In this document: one piece after another, positions 1-12,544 of the stretch
How the letters are laid out: each line of letters begins with the position of its first letter
How positions within the stretch are numbered: the first letter of the stretch is position 1
Assembly: GCF_018143015.1 (NCBI RefSeq)
Contig: NC_054741.1
Coordinates: 56,001,048 to 56,065,047, forward strand
Length of the DNA stretch: 64,000 nucleotides
Origin: Lytechinus variegatus
Taxonomy: Eukaryota > Echinodermata > Echinoidea > Temnopleuroida > Toxopneustidae
Direction of reading: 5' to 3'
The notes under the pieces: model-generated
Databases searched by the model: none
Seen by the model: only the letters and a program-made list of their open reading frames with translations
Told to the model about the DNA's origin: nothing
Program-made: the position numbers and the translations under genes

Positions 1-61
1 CTAGGGGTCAGTTTTTACATAATCCTTACCTGAAAATATTCCCTGCCTGCTGGTGCATGCT

Positions 62-215
62 TCACTTGGATATCTTTGGCCTCACAGACGAGGCAGGAGC
101 GGATTCCTGTACATCCACAAGGCCTTGGATAATGGAGTCCTTCCATTCAAGGAAATTGCTGCTGGACTCTGCAAATTTGAATTGAGCTAAAGTGATTTTC
201 GGCTTTCGCACGAAC
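62..215 (-). CDS. possible last coding exon of an unidentified minus-strand gene
   Basis: I do not recognise this protein. On the minus strand a good acceptor (long pyrimidine tract ending TTTATCAAG) precedes an open stretch beginning FVRKPKITLAQFKFAES, which runs about 50 residues to a stop at 62-64. Its tail is basic and ends SSVRPKISK. The mixed amino-acid composition and the strong acceptor make it more credible than nearby chance frames. The exon would begin with one base completing a codon from an upstream exon, which should lie at higher coordinates. I found no convincing partner exon between 300 and 3530. A GTGAGG inside it could be a donor instead, making this an internal exon. It could also be a chance open frame. 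Confidence 0.33.
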
Positions 216-646
216 CTTGATAAAACAAGAAAGAGACACACAAGAGGGACAGGCAAGTTAGTCAGTGGTGAGTGGCATACAAAAAACATGGGCTAGCATA
301 AAATATACGTAAGTTACATTCATGTTCAACTCATGTCATGGATACTGGTTCTCACTTCTGCTTGGCTAATTTCATTAGCACATGTTATAAACTGCAGGAT
401 GTAAATTACATTATGAATCTAATTCTTTGATTCATTTGAACTGAATCAAAATCAAAACTGATATAAATTAAACAAAAGCAGAAGTCTCAGGTTACAATGG
501 CGGATGGATACTTGCAGTCTGCAACTACCCTGTCATTGAGTTTATACAACATACAAACACCACACATTCAAAAAGTCTCACTTAAATTGTAACATAAACA
601 CGCTTAGAACTTTTATTCAACTCATCTATGATCCATTTTTCATTAA

Positions 647-1397
647 CCCTAAATAGACTGGGCTATTTCAACGCCTAAGAAGATGGGGGGGGGCTGATTC
701 AGCCCCCCCTTATGATCTCGGCCGTCGATCACGCGATCGCGACGAAAATTGGCACAAGCGTTACCCATGGTATTATCTACAAAACTATAACATCAAATTC
801 TGCAAAAAATCTCATGTCTCATTAATTATGCTAATTTATGCATAAAATCATAAGTTTGCTCTAATTAAATAAATAATGCCCCTGAAATGCTAATTTTTGT
901 TTCACATACTCTAGATAGGCATCTGATCAAATTGATTTTTTTTAAATTTCAAAATCACATTCATTTTCTTATGTATTCTATTGTTTTCTAAATTTCTTAT
1001 GTATTTCTGTGTTTTTTGACTTTTTGTTTTTTATTATTTTTTCAATGGAAATTGTCGGGGACTTTATTTTGACCATAAACAAGATAAAATTAATTGATTT
1101 CAAGCAGTAAAAGGAAAAATAATGATACATTTATGAATTTAGGCTAAGAACACTATTTGCATTGGATTTGTACACAAATTCACGTTTTTGAGTAATTTTG
1201 GGTCTGCATGCACTTACGAAATGTTGCGTAATTTTGGAACCGCGTACGGGGGGGTCACAATTTTGGTCTCAAAAGTTGCGCGAGACTTGAAATTAAAAAG
1301 TCAGTGAGCGACGCGGTCAAAAAATTTCGCGCGATGGATTTATTGCGAAAAATGTCGAGGGGGGGGCTGAATCAGCCCCCCCCCAGTCTTTTTAGGG
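647..1397. mobile_element. piggyBac-like non-autonomous element (MITE), complete
   Basis: The ends read TTAA-CCCTAAATAGACTGG on the left and, on the opposite strand, TTAA-CCCTAAAAAGACTGG on the right. This is a terminal inverted repeat starting CCCTA next to a TTAA target, the hallmark of piggyBac elements. Just inside each end is a GC-rich near-palindrome, a G-run followed by CTGATTCAG (or CTGAATCAG) and a C-run, which could fold into a hairpin. The interior is AT-rich and has no transposase frame. A second copy in the opposite orientation lies at 34497-35174, and a truncated piece at 32195-32306. Confidence 0.72.
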
Positions 1398-1401
1398 TTA
1401 A

Positions 1402-3521
1402 TATTCTAGATCTACTTCTATCTACTCTCTAACGTTAGCCTAGCAATTTTTTTATTCACCAGAGCACTGTAAAAAAAAGTGTTTTTGTGAGGCCTTCTAC
1501 TGATGAAAAGTATTAACCCACAAACAAAGTTTTGCATTTAATTCGCGTGCGTCGGGTAACGTTGGTGAAGAACAATAGGAAACAAGATGGCGGCATAAAC
1601 ATCAGGCAAGTCTCTTCCGTCTTGTCATGATATTTTTCTCATTTTTTTGATGAATTCTTCTTTAAAAATAAAATCGATGGCGCAGAAATGTCGGAAATGA
1701 AGTTGCATCCCATGTGCATGATTTAGGGCTAGATCTTTTAAAAGGAAAGTAGACATCTAGGGGGCGAAAGTTTCAGGTTTTGGCGGCCTACAGTGCTACA
1801 CGCACGTGAATGGATAGGGATACCTGACTTCGTTGAGAGTAACCTTACGTTAGAAAATGATTTTTACTCTCTAGAAGCCTCCTGGCTACCCCCCCTGGGG
1901 TTTGTGTCATGATTGTGTGACATGACCGTTTGTACATTATTGAAGATTGGATTGTTTCGTACAAGAAGAATTCAAATCTTGATCTAGAAAGTATTCAGTT
2001 GCAGAATTTACATTACATATTTATGTGAATATTCTTAAAAATATCATTTTTGCAACTAGCCATACTATTGATTCACTTGATTTTTCACACACAAAAAAAA
2101 CAATTAATTGTTTTCGTTGTATATCAAATATGGATTCTTGATTTTGGAAATATACAATGAAACAAACACGAAACAGTATGTTTGGAAAATGGAATGGAAA
2201 TGGATTTTGTTCCGACAATTTGAATCTTAAAAAAAAAACAAGGACAAAATGTTCACGAAACAAAACTTATATTGGTTGCAAAGTTGGCAATTTGTTTGTT
2301 GATGCATGATCCATTTTCGCTTACGGCAGTTTATTTTCTTTTCCTTTTGGACAAGCATAACTTTTTAAGGATATTGGTTTTCAATACTTGTGAAAAAAAG
2401 GAATATTTAAGAAAAGGTGATATTTTATTTAAATTCACAAATATCGCAAGAAATAAAGTTTGAAAAAAAAATGTAGAGAACTAATTGTATGTTCGAAAAT
2501 GCACATGCAACAACAATATGCTGATACATATTGTAATAATATACATGTATACTATTTGTGCTTTTGCAACTAACATTCAGATGGCCATTGGTAATAAGTT
2601 AATACTGATTTGAATAATTATTATTTCTCTTAAAAAACATCGAATTCGAAATATACTTTTTTTTCATTCATTGAAATCGTCTGTGTAGGGACGACTGCTA
2701 TAAAAGAAAGTATAAATTACGTAGATTGGGTTTGGAAATTTGGTAGTTCTGCTGATTGTTGCAAGAGTAATGACTTATTGATGTTACTGTGAATAGTTGG
2801 AATTTAAGGTTCCTTCATTATTTTTTTTATCCTCTTGAATTTTTGGCCTATTAAAAAAAAATCATGCTACATGTAGAAAGAAAAAATGAATCGAAATTTA
2901 AATACTTGGAGTGTATATTGAAAAATGAGGACATTTTTAATGAAGAGGGAATCTTATGTAAGAGTAAATTTTGCTGGGTTTATTTATTTAATCTGTACTC
3001 TTACATTTGGCTTTCCATACTTTATTGTTTATATTCAACTGGTATATTTTCATTCCAACTCATCTCATCCTTCTTTCCATCCTCACAATCCACATACATT
3101 GTCATAATCTCATCTTTCATTCCATCTCCACAATACATCTCACATAGCAACACAGGTCCATTGCATTTCATTCATTCATTCAGTTTCCCCTCAGTCATGC
3201 TTCCTGGTTTTCCTTTAGCTTTCCACTCCACATGGTCTTATTGTTTAATTCTCATTAGGATTCAGTTTAACTCATGATCACCCTTCTCTATTTTCTGATT
3301 GGTTCTTATTTGTAAATAGGGTTAGTTCATTTTATAGTTCATACCATTTTCCTTGTATTTGATTGGTTGATTTCTATGATTATCCAATGTGGGTACATAT
3401 ACATTGGCAGAACTTCCCAAATATTGGATTGGAGAGTACTAAAGTCAGTGCTGATCTGGCATGTCTGGACTTCATCTTGTTAACTTCTAGTTTATTCTTT
3501 GTTCACCGTATCTTCAGTTTA
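1402..3521. other. AT-rich non-coding stretch
   Basis: No supported gene. Around 1545-1600 there is a less AT-rich patch with an AAGATGGCGGC motif, the known YY1-type element that often sits at transcription starts. The ATG within it runs into a stop after two codons, so it is not a coding start. The frames at 2021-3277 are low-complexity and show no family features. Confidence 0.4.
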
Positions 3522-3530
3522 ATAATCTTA
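3522..3530. repeat. target-site duplication, left copy
   Basis: ATAATCTTA is repeated exactly at 11202-11210, on the other side of the foldback element. A 9-bp duplication is known for Mutator-like and Foldback-type transposons. Confidence 0.75.
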
Positions 3531-4975
3531 GGGCATACTCGTGATATAGGCCCCGCTCGAGAAAAAATTTGTAATCGATCATACCTCAATATCTAGGTTG
3601 CTAACTTCAGCTCACTATATATACTCGTGATATAGGCCCCGCTGCTGTGTTGAATGGCTTAGAATGCCCGTTCGCGGGGCCTGTTTCACGAGTATAGTAC
3701 TATAACCGTTATATAGGCCCCGTACTACGGCACTTCAGTCACTCCAACACAAGAGCGGGGCCTATATCACGAGTATATATTAAGCTTGCATTCTAAGATA
3801 GTCGCGAAACAGGCCCCGTCCAATGCGCTTGTCCCAGCATTCGCACGTGTGTGGGGCTCGGATGACGGCTATATTAGTATACTCGTTATCGAGGCCCCTT
3901 ACACTGTTATATCATGGAAAATAACGTGGTCATGGGGCTTGTTTCCCCGCGGCCGGTGAGAATTATCATGGGCGGCACTGTAGGGTGCCGGGGGGGGGGG
4001 GGGGGCTTGGCAACAATTTATGTTCTAAATAAACAAGGAGAGAGGACATTAGTTTACTTCTTCAGAAATTTATTTGTCGATTTATTCATGTATTAATATA
4101 GTTATTGACTTTATTTACCAATCGATTGTATTTATTAATTAATGTATTTATGTTTTTTCTTTTGTGATATAAAGAGTCAGAAGTATCACTCGTTTTTAAT
4201 TATTTTTATGTGCGGAAGTTCATTTATTTCAATCTATTGTAATTGATTAGTTAATGTATTTATGTTGATTAATAAATGCATATATATATTTATTCATTAA
4301 TCATTTCATTTATTTGTTTTCATTTTTTTTTTGTGATGTAGAGTCAGAGGTATCATTCGTTTTTTAATTATTTTTATGTGTGAAATTTCATTTATTTATT
4401 CATCAATCTATTTTAATAATTAATGTATTTTTAATTTATTAATTAATCCAGGTTAATCATTTAATTTATTCATTTTCAGTTTTGTTTTCTTTTGTGATAT
4501 AGTGAGTCAGAGGTATTATATTCGTTTTTAATTCTTTTTATGTGTGGAAGTTCATTTAATCTATCTTAATTAGTTATTGTATTTATAATTATTCATTAAT
4601 CATTTGATGTAGAGAGTCAGAGGTATTCGTTTTTGATTATTTTTATTTGTGAAATTTCATTCAATTCATTTTAACTGATTAATTATTGTATTTATATTTA
4701 TCTATTAATCATTTGATTTATTTGTTTTCATTTTTTTTCTTTTGTGATATAGAGAGTCAGAGGCATCATTCGTCTTTAATTCTTTTTATATGTGGAAGTT
4801 CATTATCATTCCCCTTGTTTTTGGAAAATAAATTGGAGCCCCCCCCCCCCAGCATTTCATTGTAATTATTTTTTGTGGGGAGGGAGGTGTCATCAATAAT
4901 CAAATTATATAGTTCTTGTATAATTTCCTCCGAATCTTTCACTTGACGTAATGCTGCGAAAGAATCCATTTATTC
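3531..4975 (+). repeat. left arm of the foldback element
   Basis: Inverted copy of 9690-11201. The motif TACTCGTGATATAGGCCCCG and variants occur about nine times in both orientations between 3531 and 3960. A G-run lies near 3991-4007. Tandem monomers containing GAGTCAGAGGTATCATTCG follow near 4165, 4335, 4500, 4615 and 4755. Confidence 0.85.
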
Positions 4976-5133
4976 ATTCATGTATCATATATCTATTTAT
5001 AATCACCTGGATGTAAGTAGTCAATATATATTTATATACAAATGTATATATTCAAAATTCAATATTGTAGCATTCATCTGGCTTCCTGTGTATTATTAAT
5101 TTCTTATATTTTTTCTTTCCTTTCATAAATGCT

Positions 5134-5160
5134 CCCCCCCCCCCCCCCCCCCCCCCCCCC
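5134..5160. repeat. poly-C run of about 27 bases
   Basis: A single very long mononucleotide run. Several other long C or G runs (3991, 4840, 10618, 10693, 27481, 33656) occur in or near repeats. Their lengths are likely to vary between individuals and to be imprecise in an assembly. Confidence 0.8.
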
Positions 5161-5477
5161 GCTTCCCCACTTTTCACTTTTCATCCATTCAGAAAAGAAA
5201 ACGAATAGGCATATTTATTCGGGAAAGATTTAATAATTTTCTTTTGGTCAATTTCATTATTGCTTGAGGATACAGCTGTATCTACACTATATAATCAACT
5301 TAATCTGAGACTTATCCCCCCGCCCCAACAATTGGGGATAGGCCTATCATTATGCATATTATCTATTTTACGTATAAAGTAGGTCCTACTTTCAAAGTAC
5401 AATTTCTGTTTTTACCTAAATATCCATTTATTAATCTTTTGTCTTTTAAAAAAACTTACAATACCGTTCGTTGATAT

Positions 5478-6057
5478 GCCAGTATGATATGAAAGTATTT
5501 ATAGCTTTATAAATAGAGTAGAATTAACTGAGCATAATGCCGAAAATTTCATCAAAATCAGATAACAAATAGAGTTATTGAATTTTAAAGTTTAGCAATA
5601 TTTTGTGAAAACAGTCGCCATGAATATTCATTAGGTGGGCTGATGATGTCACATCGCCACTTGTTCTTTTGTATTTTATTATGTGAAATTAGGTTCATTC
5701 AATTTTTTCCCTCCAAGAACTAGAAAATTGGAATGTCAATTGATATAGTGCATTAGATATTCATAGCTGCAATTTATTTCATTATAAGGGAGACATATTA
5801 TTCACACAAGTATGAAATAATTAAAAAAAAAACATGATTTTATGTAGTAAGATAAGAAAACGGAAAGTGGGGATGTGACATCATCAACCCACCTAGTGAA
5901 TATTCATGACGACTGTTTTCGTAAAATATTGCTAAACTTTAAAATTCAATAACTTTATTATTTGTTATCCGATTTTGATGAAATTTTCGGCATTTTGCTC
6001 AGTGGATTCTACTCTATGTATTGAGATATAAATATTTTCAGCCCGGACCATCCCTTT
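5478..6057. mobile_element. MITE with ~200-bp inverted arms, inside the foldback element
   Basis: The arms are inverted copies: near 5535 a stretch reads GCCGAAAATTTCATCAAAATC, and its complement is near 5965-5995. Both flank an inner segment with GAATATTCAT and ATGTGACATCATCA motifs. The right end reads CCCGGACCATCCCTTT. The left end is poorly preserved. It has no coding capacity. The shared phrase TTTCATCAAAATC links it loosely to the AAGGACAAGTCC family listed below. Confidence 0.65.
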
Positions 6058-6969
6058 AATACTGATTAAGCCACTTGAAGATTGTTTGTAACTGTATTTG
6101 ATTGTATGGTTTTAATGATAATGGATTTTTGTTTGCTGGAAATAACGGCATTCCGCATCAACAAATAAAAAAAATTTGATCGATCGTCATTTCATTAATA
6201 ATTCACTATCCAAATATTGCATTTTTTTTCTTCGCCTACACGGTATTCATTTACTTACTAATACCCTCGCCCCCCCCCTCCGATTTCCTTTTCTGTGATT
6301 TTTCATTTTAAGGAATTTAATGTGTCCCCCAGATCCGAGATTTCGGGGCGGGGGGGGTGCAAATTTGAGAAGAAAGTTGGTGGTGCATAGGTCTGTCTGC
6401 ATGATTGAATGCGTCGTACACAGGTACGGGTCCAGTAATTTTAAAGGGGCGGGGATACAGGCTGGTTGGACACATTGCCATTCATGAAATCCATGGTCGG
6501 CCACTCAAAGAGGAAGAGGTACAATTTCTTTTTTTTGGGGGGGGTGATATGGTAGTTTATGTACATTTTACTTTAATTTTTACCTACAAGGTAGGCCTAC
6601 CATACGGCCGAAATAAACGAGAACGCTAACTGCGAACATTTTGTGTATTATAATCCATGTATTAAGCGCTATGACTAGAGCACACTAAGCTCTCTTTAAC
6701 CCTAAACAACAAACATTTATTTAATGTTTAATTACTAAACTAAAAAAAGGAAAAGGACTATACAGTGACGCATTAACAGGATATGAAAGGGGCGCGAGCT
6801 GATTTTTTTTTCACACTTGAAAATAGGATGCGAATGCTATCGAAGTTCGAGTTGAATTTTGTTCATATATATCGACACGAAAAGAGTATGTTTTTAAGCA
6901 CTGCTGACAAGTAGGAGTGAGAGGGGGGCATCTTGTTCAACACTTAACTTTTCTTGTAGAATTTGATCC

Positions 6970-7020
6970 ATTGCAAAACAAACTCATCATCATCATCATC
7001 AACATCATCATCATATCACC
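6970..7020. repeat. (CAT)n microsatellite
   Basis: Repeated CATCAT units with a few interruptions. Confidence 0.8.
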
Positions 7021-7189
7021 ATCACCCTCAGCTATTTGAAAGAATAGGCCCATTCTGCTTTATCAATGTTATAAATGTATTAATTCAATTAGTATAAGTT
7101 TGGGATTGTCATTTTTTTTTCAAGCAATCTGCTTATGATGACAATCCTTCTGCAAATTGTGAACATCATATAGTTAATCATTTTTGTCT

Positions 7190-7330
7190 GGAATTATCTT
7201 TTTAGTAATCTTTATTTACAATTTATGCCAAAAATGCTAACATATTATGTTTATTATGTTGTGAAAAATGTATTATACAAATGTTATGGATGCAGAAGAA
7301 AACAATAAATCAAATCAATCAAATCAAAAA
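7190..7330 (+). mobile_element. possible LINE 3' end with (AATC)n tail
   Basis: An AT-rich stretch with TTATTATGTTGTGAAAAATG leads into AACAATAAATCAAATCAATC, a short-unit tail of the kind left by CR1/L2-type LINEs. No coding part remains. This rests on style rather than a sequence match. Confidence 0.35.
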
Positions 7331-8828
7331 TAGTGTATTTTGAATGATTTCCGTATTGGCGTTTTCCTTGAACCGTTGTCTTCTTTGAATAGATTGGAGC
7401 ATGAAATTATAGGTCTATAATTATTTTTTTTATTTGGGAGCAATATTTTTTTTACCAAAATCCCCATCATCTTGGAATATAATATTTTTTTTCTTTTTTT
7501 GCCACTTAATAAAAAAACCCACAGCACCCCCTACTTAAAAATCGTTCCCAGTGCCCTGCTTAATCGTTTATAGAACATTTGGCGGGGATATTTTTTGTTC
7601 ATTTCTCTATATTTGAGATTTACATAATTCTTGGTTTGATAATCAGATCATGCTTTATTTTTCGTTTATATAATTGTATTTCTTGAAGACGAAATGATAT
7701 GACTGTTGTGTTTCAGTGACATTTGTTACCTTGTCAGTTTCGTCCGTTTAATAGTTTCTGGAGGGTAAGAAATTAACTTTATTTTTAGCATTATATTTAC
7801 GATATATATATCCAAAATGATATTGCTTGCATCATGTTGGATTCATCTGCAAATATCATTATTTGACATTGATTTACATGTACATAGTTTCATACTAACA
7901 TAGTATCCTGTTTCCAGGCGACATCCAACAATTCTATAGGCGCTGTTTGTCATGCAGTTGCATCATACATATTCAATGAGGTCACAAATCGTGGCATGTT
8001 CTGATGTTTTTAATAATTATATAAATGCACAAATTTAGAATGAGAAATCAGATAAAGCACAAAAGTATTTCTAATTTCATTTTTCTGTTTTTTATATACA
8101 AAAGCCACATCACAACACGTTTTTCTCGTTATGATTTCGTTTTTGTGTTTTCAAAAACCAAACTAAGTGGCTGATTTCCGTTTTCGCTTCTTCATGATTG
8201 GAACGGAACAGAAAACAAATCAATCAATTAGTACCTTGATTGTGCAGGTTACTGGGCAAGTGAAAGTGACAATTACAATTGATCTTAGCAAGACATCCAT
8301 TACATAAATGGGTAGAATACAATTTCATATAATAAACACTAATTAAAGTATGATAATTTCATTAGAGAATATCGAAGTTCTTAACCAAAATGCGAGACAA
8401 TAAAACAAATATTTTCTTCAAACATTTAGTTTAAGAATATTTTTTTTCTATGTTTCTGTTTTATCATCAACTTTGCGTCAGGGTAAAATGCCCCCTTATC
8501 GTGTCACTTAATAGACAACATTTTTCCCCGAAACACTGCAAACATGAACGAATAAATGAATACATGTATATATGAATAAACCAGGAAATGAATAAGTAAG
8601 TGAAACAATACGAAGGAGAACGTGAAATAAGTAATGCATTAGCCCCCCCTCTACAGTTTCACGTATTGGCTTTAGTAAGATAACAGAATATATTTTGTTA
8701 TATATTTCTAATACTATACGGAATACAGAGAGATCAAATCCATAAGCAAAAAAGAGAAATTAACGATAATGGTTGGTCTAACATCAAATAAAACAAAAAG
8801 TTTAATACAAACAAATACATCAACATTT

Positions 8829-9363
8829 AAAGGACAAGTCCACCCCAACAGAAAATTGTTTTGAATAAAAAGAGGAAAATCGAACGATCATAACGCTGAA
8901 AATTTCACCAAAATCGGAAGTAAATTAAGAGAATTATAACATTTTGAAGTTTAGTTTAATTTAAAATAATAGAAGTATATGCACATCCAGGTCGGTATGC
9001 AAATGAGGAAACTGATGACGCAACCCACTCACTATTTCTTAAGTATTGTATTGTATGAAATATTATATTTTCCAATTTCTTCTCATTGTCAAGTGAAACA
9101 ATTCCCTCCTGAACATATGGTTCCTTCACGTTGGCCCGTATTGTATAATATGTGAAAATGAAATATTGCATAATTCAAAAAAAAAAGAAAAGAAATAGCG
9201 AGGGACATCAACTGTATCATTTGCATGCAAATGAGTTGTGCATAATATAAATCACTAATAAGCGAAACTTTAAAATATCACAACTTGAAATATCCAGCGT
9301 TATACTAGCTTGATATTTCTCTATTCAAATCAACATTTCTCTGGGGGTGAACTTGACCTTCAA
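8829..9363. mobile_element. MITE of the AAGGACAAGTCCACC family, copy 1
   Basis: The left end is AAAGGACAAGTCCACCCCAA and the right end is its degenerate complement (CTGGGGGTGAACTTGACCTT). The inner arms share AATTTCACCAAAATCGG and TTTAAAATAT elements in inverted order. The interior contains TGATGACGCAACCCACTCAC and TTTGCATGCAAATGAG. Further copies: 31476-31977 (duplicated at 33776-34278), 44949-45488 and 51345-51989. Confidence 0.75.
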
Positions 9364-9689
9364 ACAAAATATAAATTCCTGTTATGTAACGAAAAATAAG
9401 GTTACTATAACACCTTCAACTACGACTAATTCAAAAAAGGTAAACGATTATTTTTAATTCAGATTATATATTTATGCTTTTAAACTGTCAAAGTCATTCA
9501 TGCTTGAATGATCGAGGAATCCTCTGAGAATACCAGGTGAAAGAGAAGATAGGCTAAGCTTTACAATGATTGCCGTCATCATTTTGTATAGCCATTATAA
9601 CTAACCGAATGAATAAAAATAAATGAAAAATAAATTAAGTGTATGGCCCTGTATCACCAAAAGAAAAAGATGAAAAAATAATAAATAAA

Positions 9690-11201
9690 TAGATAATAAA
9701 TAAATAAATGAATGAATGAATTAATCAATTAATTATTTTCCAAAAATACAAAGAATTAAAAACGAATAATACCTCCGACACTTTATATCACAAAAGAAGA
9801 AAAATATTGAAAAGAAATATATTAAATGATTAATGAATAAAATGATATAAATACATTAATTAATCAATAAAAATAGATTGACAAATAAATTAAATGAACT
9901 TCCACACATCAAAAAAATTAAAAACGAATGATAACTCTTACTCTCTATATCACAAAAGAAAAAACTGAGAACAAATAAATTAAATGATTAATGAATAAAC
10001 ACAATAATCAATTATAATATATTTATAAATGAATGAAATTTTACACATAAAAATAATTAAAAACAAATGAAGATTCTGACTCTTTACTTCACTAAAGAAA
10101 AAAAACTGAAAAGAAATAAATTAAATGATTAACCTGGATTAATTAATAAATATAAAATTCATTAATTAATCAATTAAAATAGATTGATGAATAAATAAAT
10201 GAAATTTCACACATAAAAATAATTAAAAACGAATGATACCTCTGACTCTCTACATCACAAAAAAAATGAAAACAAATAAATTAGATGATTAATGAATATA
10301 CATTTATTAATCAATAGAAATACATTAACTAATCAATTACTAGTACAATAGATTGAAATAAATGAACTTCCGCACATAAAAATAATTTAGAACGAATGAT
10401 ACTTCTGACACTCTATATCACAAAAGAAAAAAAAACATAACACTGAAAACAAATGAATTCAATGTTTAATTAATACATTAATTTTTAAAAACAATCGATT
10501 GATAAATAAATGAACAAGTTAATAACTATATATTAATACGAATAAATCGACAAATAAATTTCTGAAGAAGTAAACTAATGTCCTCTCTCCTTGTTTATTT
10601 GGAAAATAAATTGGAGACCCCCCCGCCCCCTCCTACAGCGCCGCCCATGATATTCTCTCCTTGTTTATTTAGAACATAAATTGTTGCCAAGCCCCCCCCC
10701 CCCCCCCGGCACCCTACAGTGCCGCCCATGATAATTCTCACCAGCCGCGGGGAAACAAGCCCCATGACCACGTTATGGGGAAACAAGCCCCATGACCACG
10801 TTATTTTCCATGATATAACAGTGTAAGGGGCCTCGATAACGAGTATACTAATATAGCCGTCATCCGAGCCCCACACACGTGCGAATGCTGGGACAAGCGC
10901 ATTGATTGGACGGGGCCTGTTTCGCGACTATCTTAGAATGCAAGCTTAATATATACTCGTGATATAGGCCCCGCTCTTGTGTTGGAGTGACTGAAGTGCC
11001 GTAGTACGGGGCCTATATAACGGTTATAGTACTATACTCGTGAAACAGGCCCCGCGAACGGGCATTCTAAGCCATTCAACACAGCAGCGGGGCCTACATC
11101 ACGAGTATACATACATAGTGAGCTGAAGTTAGCAACCTAGATATTGAGGTAGTATAATCGATTACAAGTGTTTCTCGAGCCGGGCCTATATCACGATTTT
11201 G
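9690..11201 (-). repeat. right arm of the foldback element
   Basis: Inverted copy of the left arm. The tandem monomers appear near 9785, 9945, 10090, 10250 and 10420 (complement of GAGTCAGAGGTATCATTCG). The outer motif array lies between 10740 and 11201. The two arms differ by scattered substitutions and small indels, so this is not a recent perfect palindrome. Confidence 0.85.
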
Positions 11202-11210
11202 ATAATCTTA
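11202..11210. repeat. target-site duplication, right copy
   Basis: ATAATCTTA, identical to 3522-3530. Confidence 0.75.
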
Positions 11211-12026
11211 GTAATTCAGGAGAGCTTTCGAGACTGAATGTACAGGAGAGCATAGGAGACTGAGTTTATGATTTTGGAAGTGAACAAACTGTCATGTTAC
11301 AATTGGATCATGTTGACAAGAATGCGCACAAAACAATGACACAAATTTCAATAGGTGGGACACGAAGCAATCTATACTTGGCCCATTTACATTTTGAACA
11401 AAAATATACAAGGATATCTGTTCTACAGTAATCAATTGAATTACCAGTAGGAACTACTATAATCATTTCTATGATTTTACAGTATGAAAGTGTAAAACTT
11501 ACCAGAAATTGGTTAACAGTGATTCATTGAAGGTACGGCAGGCACTGAAAAATGCATGTGAACGTACGGTACGGTACGTAGAGTCGTAGACGTCTATAAT
11601 TTTCATCTGATACGATGTGTGCGTGATCCTGCAGTATCAGTTCTGGAATGTGGACTTGATTTTCATTTAAATTTAATACTTTGTTTCTTTCATAAGCTCG
11701 CAATAAACCAACTTTTTAATGTTTAAGTCGCAATAAACCAACTTGATTTTCATCATTGTATTCTTATACTCAATACTTTATTTTCATTCATAAAAAAAAA
11801 CCCTCTTATTTTGGTGGGCTAGTTACTACGTCATTATTTTTTAAACAAGTTTTACATCTAGATTATTTTATATTCATATCATATTTTTTCATAACTTTAT
11901 AGACATAATGATTTTCCGTTGCTTTCTTCTCCCAAAAGCGAATCTATACAGAAGCTGGACATGTACCAATTTTAGAGTTTTTATTACACAAATACAGGGT
12001 GTAAAAGGTATTAAACCCAGAAGGAA

Positions 12027-12310
12027 AACCAGTAAGACCAGTAATTTTTTTATTGGTTTCCAGTAGATTTTTACTGGTTTCCAGTATATTTTTACTGGGC
12101 CAGTTGATTTTTAACTGGACCAGTAAAATCAACTGGAGACCAATTCCAACAACTGCATTCCAGTTGAAGCAATTAGTAATACAAGTTAAATTGTTTCAAA
12201 AATGCTACTGGTCCAATAAATGGTTTCCAGTAGATTTTTACTGGTTTCCAGTACATATATGAACAGTTGATTTTTAACTGGACCAGTAAAAATCAAATGG
12301 AGACTAGTTC
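12027..12310. repeat. inverted-unit minisatellite built on ACTGG/CCAGT
   Basis: Units such as GGTTTCCAGTAGATTTTTACTGG and GACCAGTAAAAATCAACTGG alternate in orientation through the block, with a second block at 12220-12310 repeating the first. Each unit is itself a near-palindrome, so the stretch could form a row of hairpins. No coding role is seen. Confidence 0.65.
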
Positions 12311-12544
12311 AAACATAGTAATACAAGTTATTGTTTTTCATCAAACTGGTGTTGTACTGGACCAATAATTAATGACTTTATTTCAAGTCAGATCATATGA
12401 CGAATTATCGAAAATGAATCTTGCAATTCAGAGAAAGCAAAAGAAACTTTAATTTGATACCGTGTCATCATGGGTCAGAGTTATGGTCCATGATCCATCG
12501 AAGGCGAATGATATACAAAACTTACTTTGGTTTTAATACACACA

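Larger units (their letters stand above)
3531..11201. mobile_element. large foldback transposon (TU/Foldback-like), apparently complete, non-autonomous
   Basis: The first and last ~1.4-1.5 kb are inverted copies of each other, bounded by the 9-bp direct repeat ATAATCTTA. Each arm has an outer GC-rich part with many copies of a ~20-bp motif (3531-3960 and 10740-11201), then a G- or C-run segment containing ATGGGCGGCACTGTAGGG, then about five tandem AT-rich monomers of 130-170 bp. The middle (about 4980-9600) encodes no transposase that I can see and carries younger MITE insertions. The architecture matches the sea urchin TU elements and Drosophila Foldback/Galileo: long arms, internal tandem repeats and short host duplications. 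The right arm carries an extra local duplication around 10740-10805. Family assignment to the MULE superfamily is inferred from the 9-bp duplication only. Confidence 0.85.

Noticed and set aside
10595-10876. Gly-rich 93-codon open frame
   Set aside because: It is the foldback arm. The glycine runs come from a poly-C tract.
3531-11201. LTR or other virus-like element
   Set aside because: The long repeats are inverted, not direct. No polymerase, capsid or envelope frames are present.
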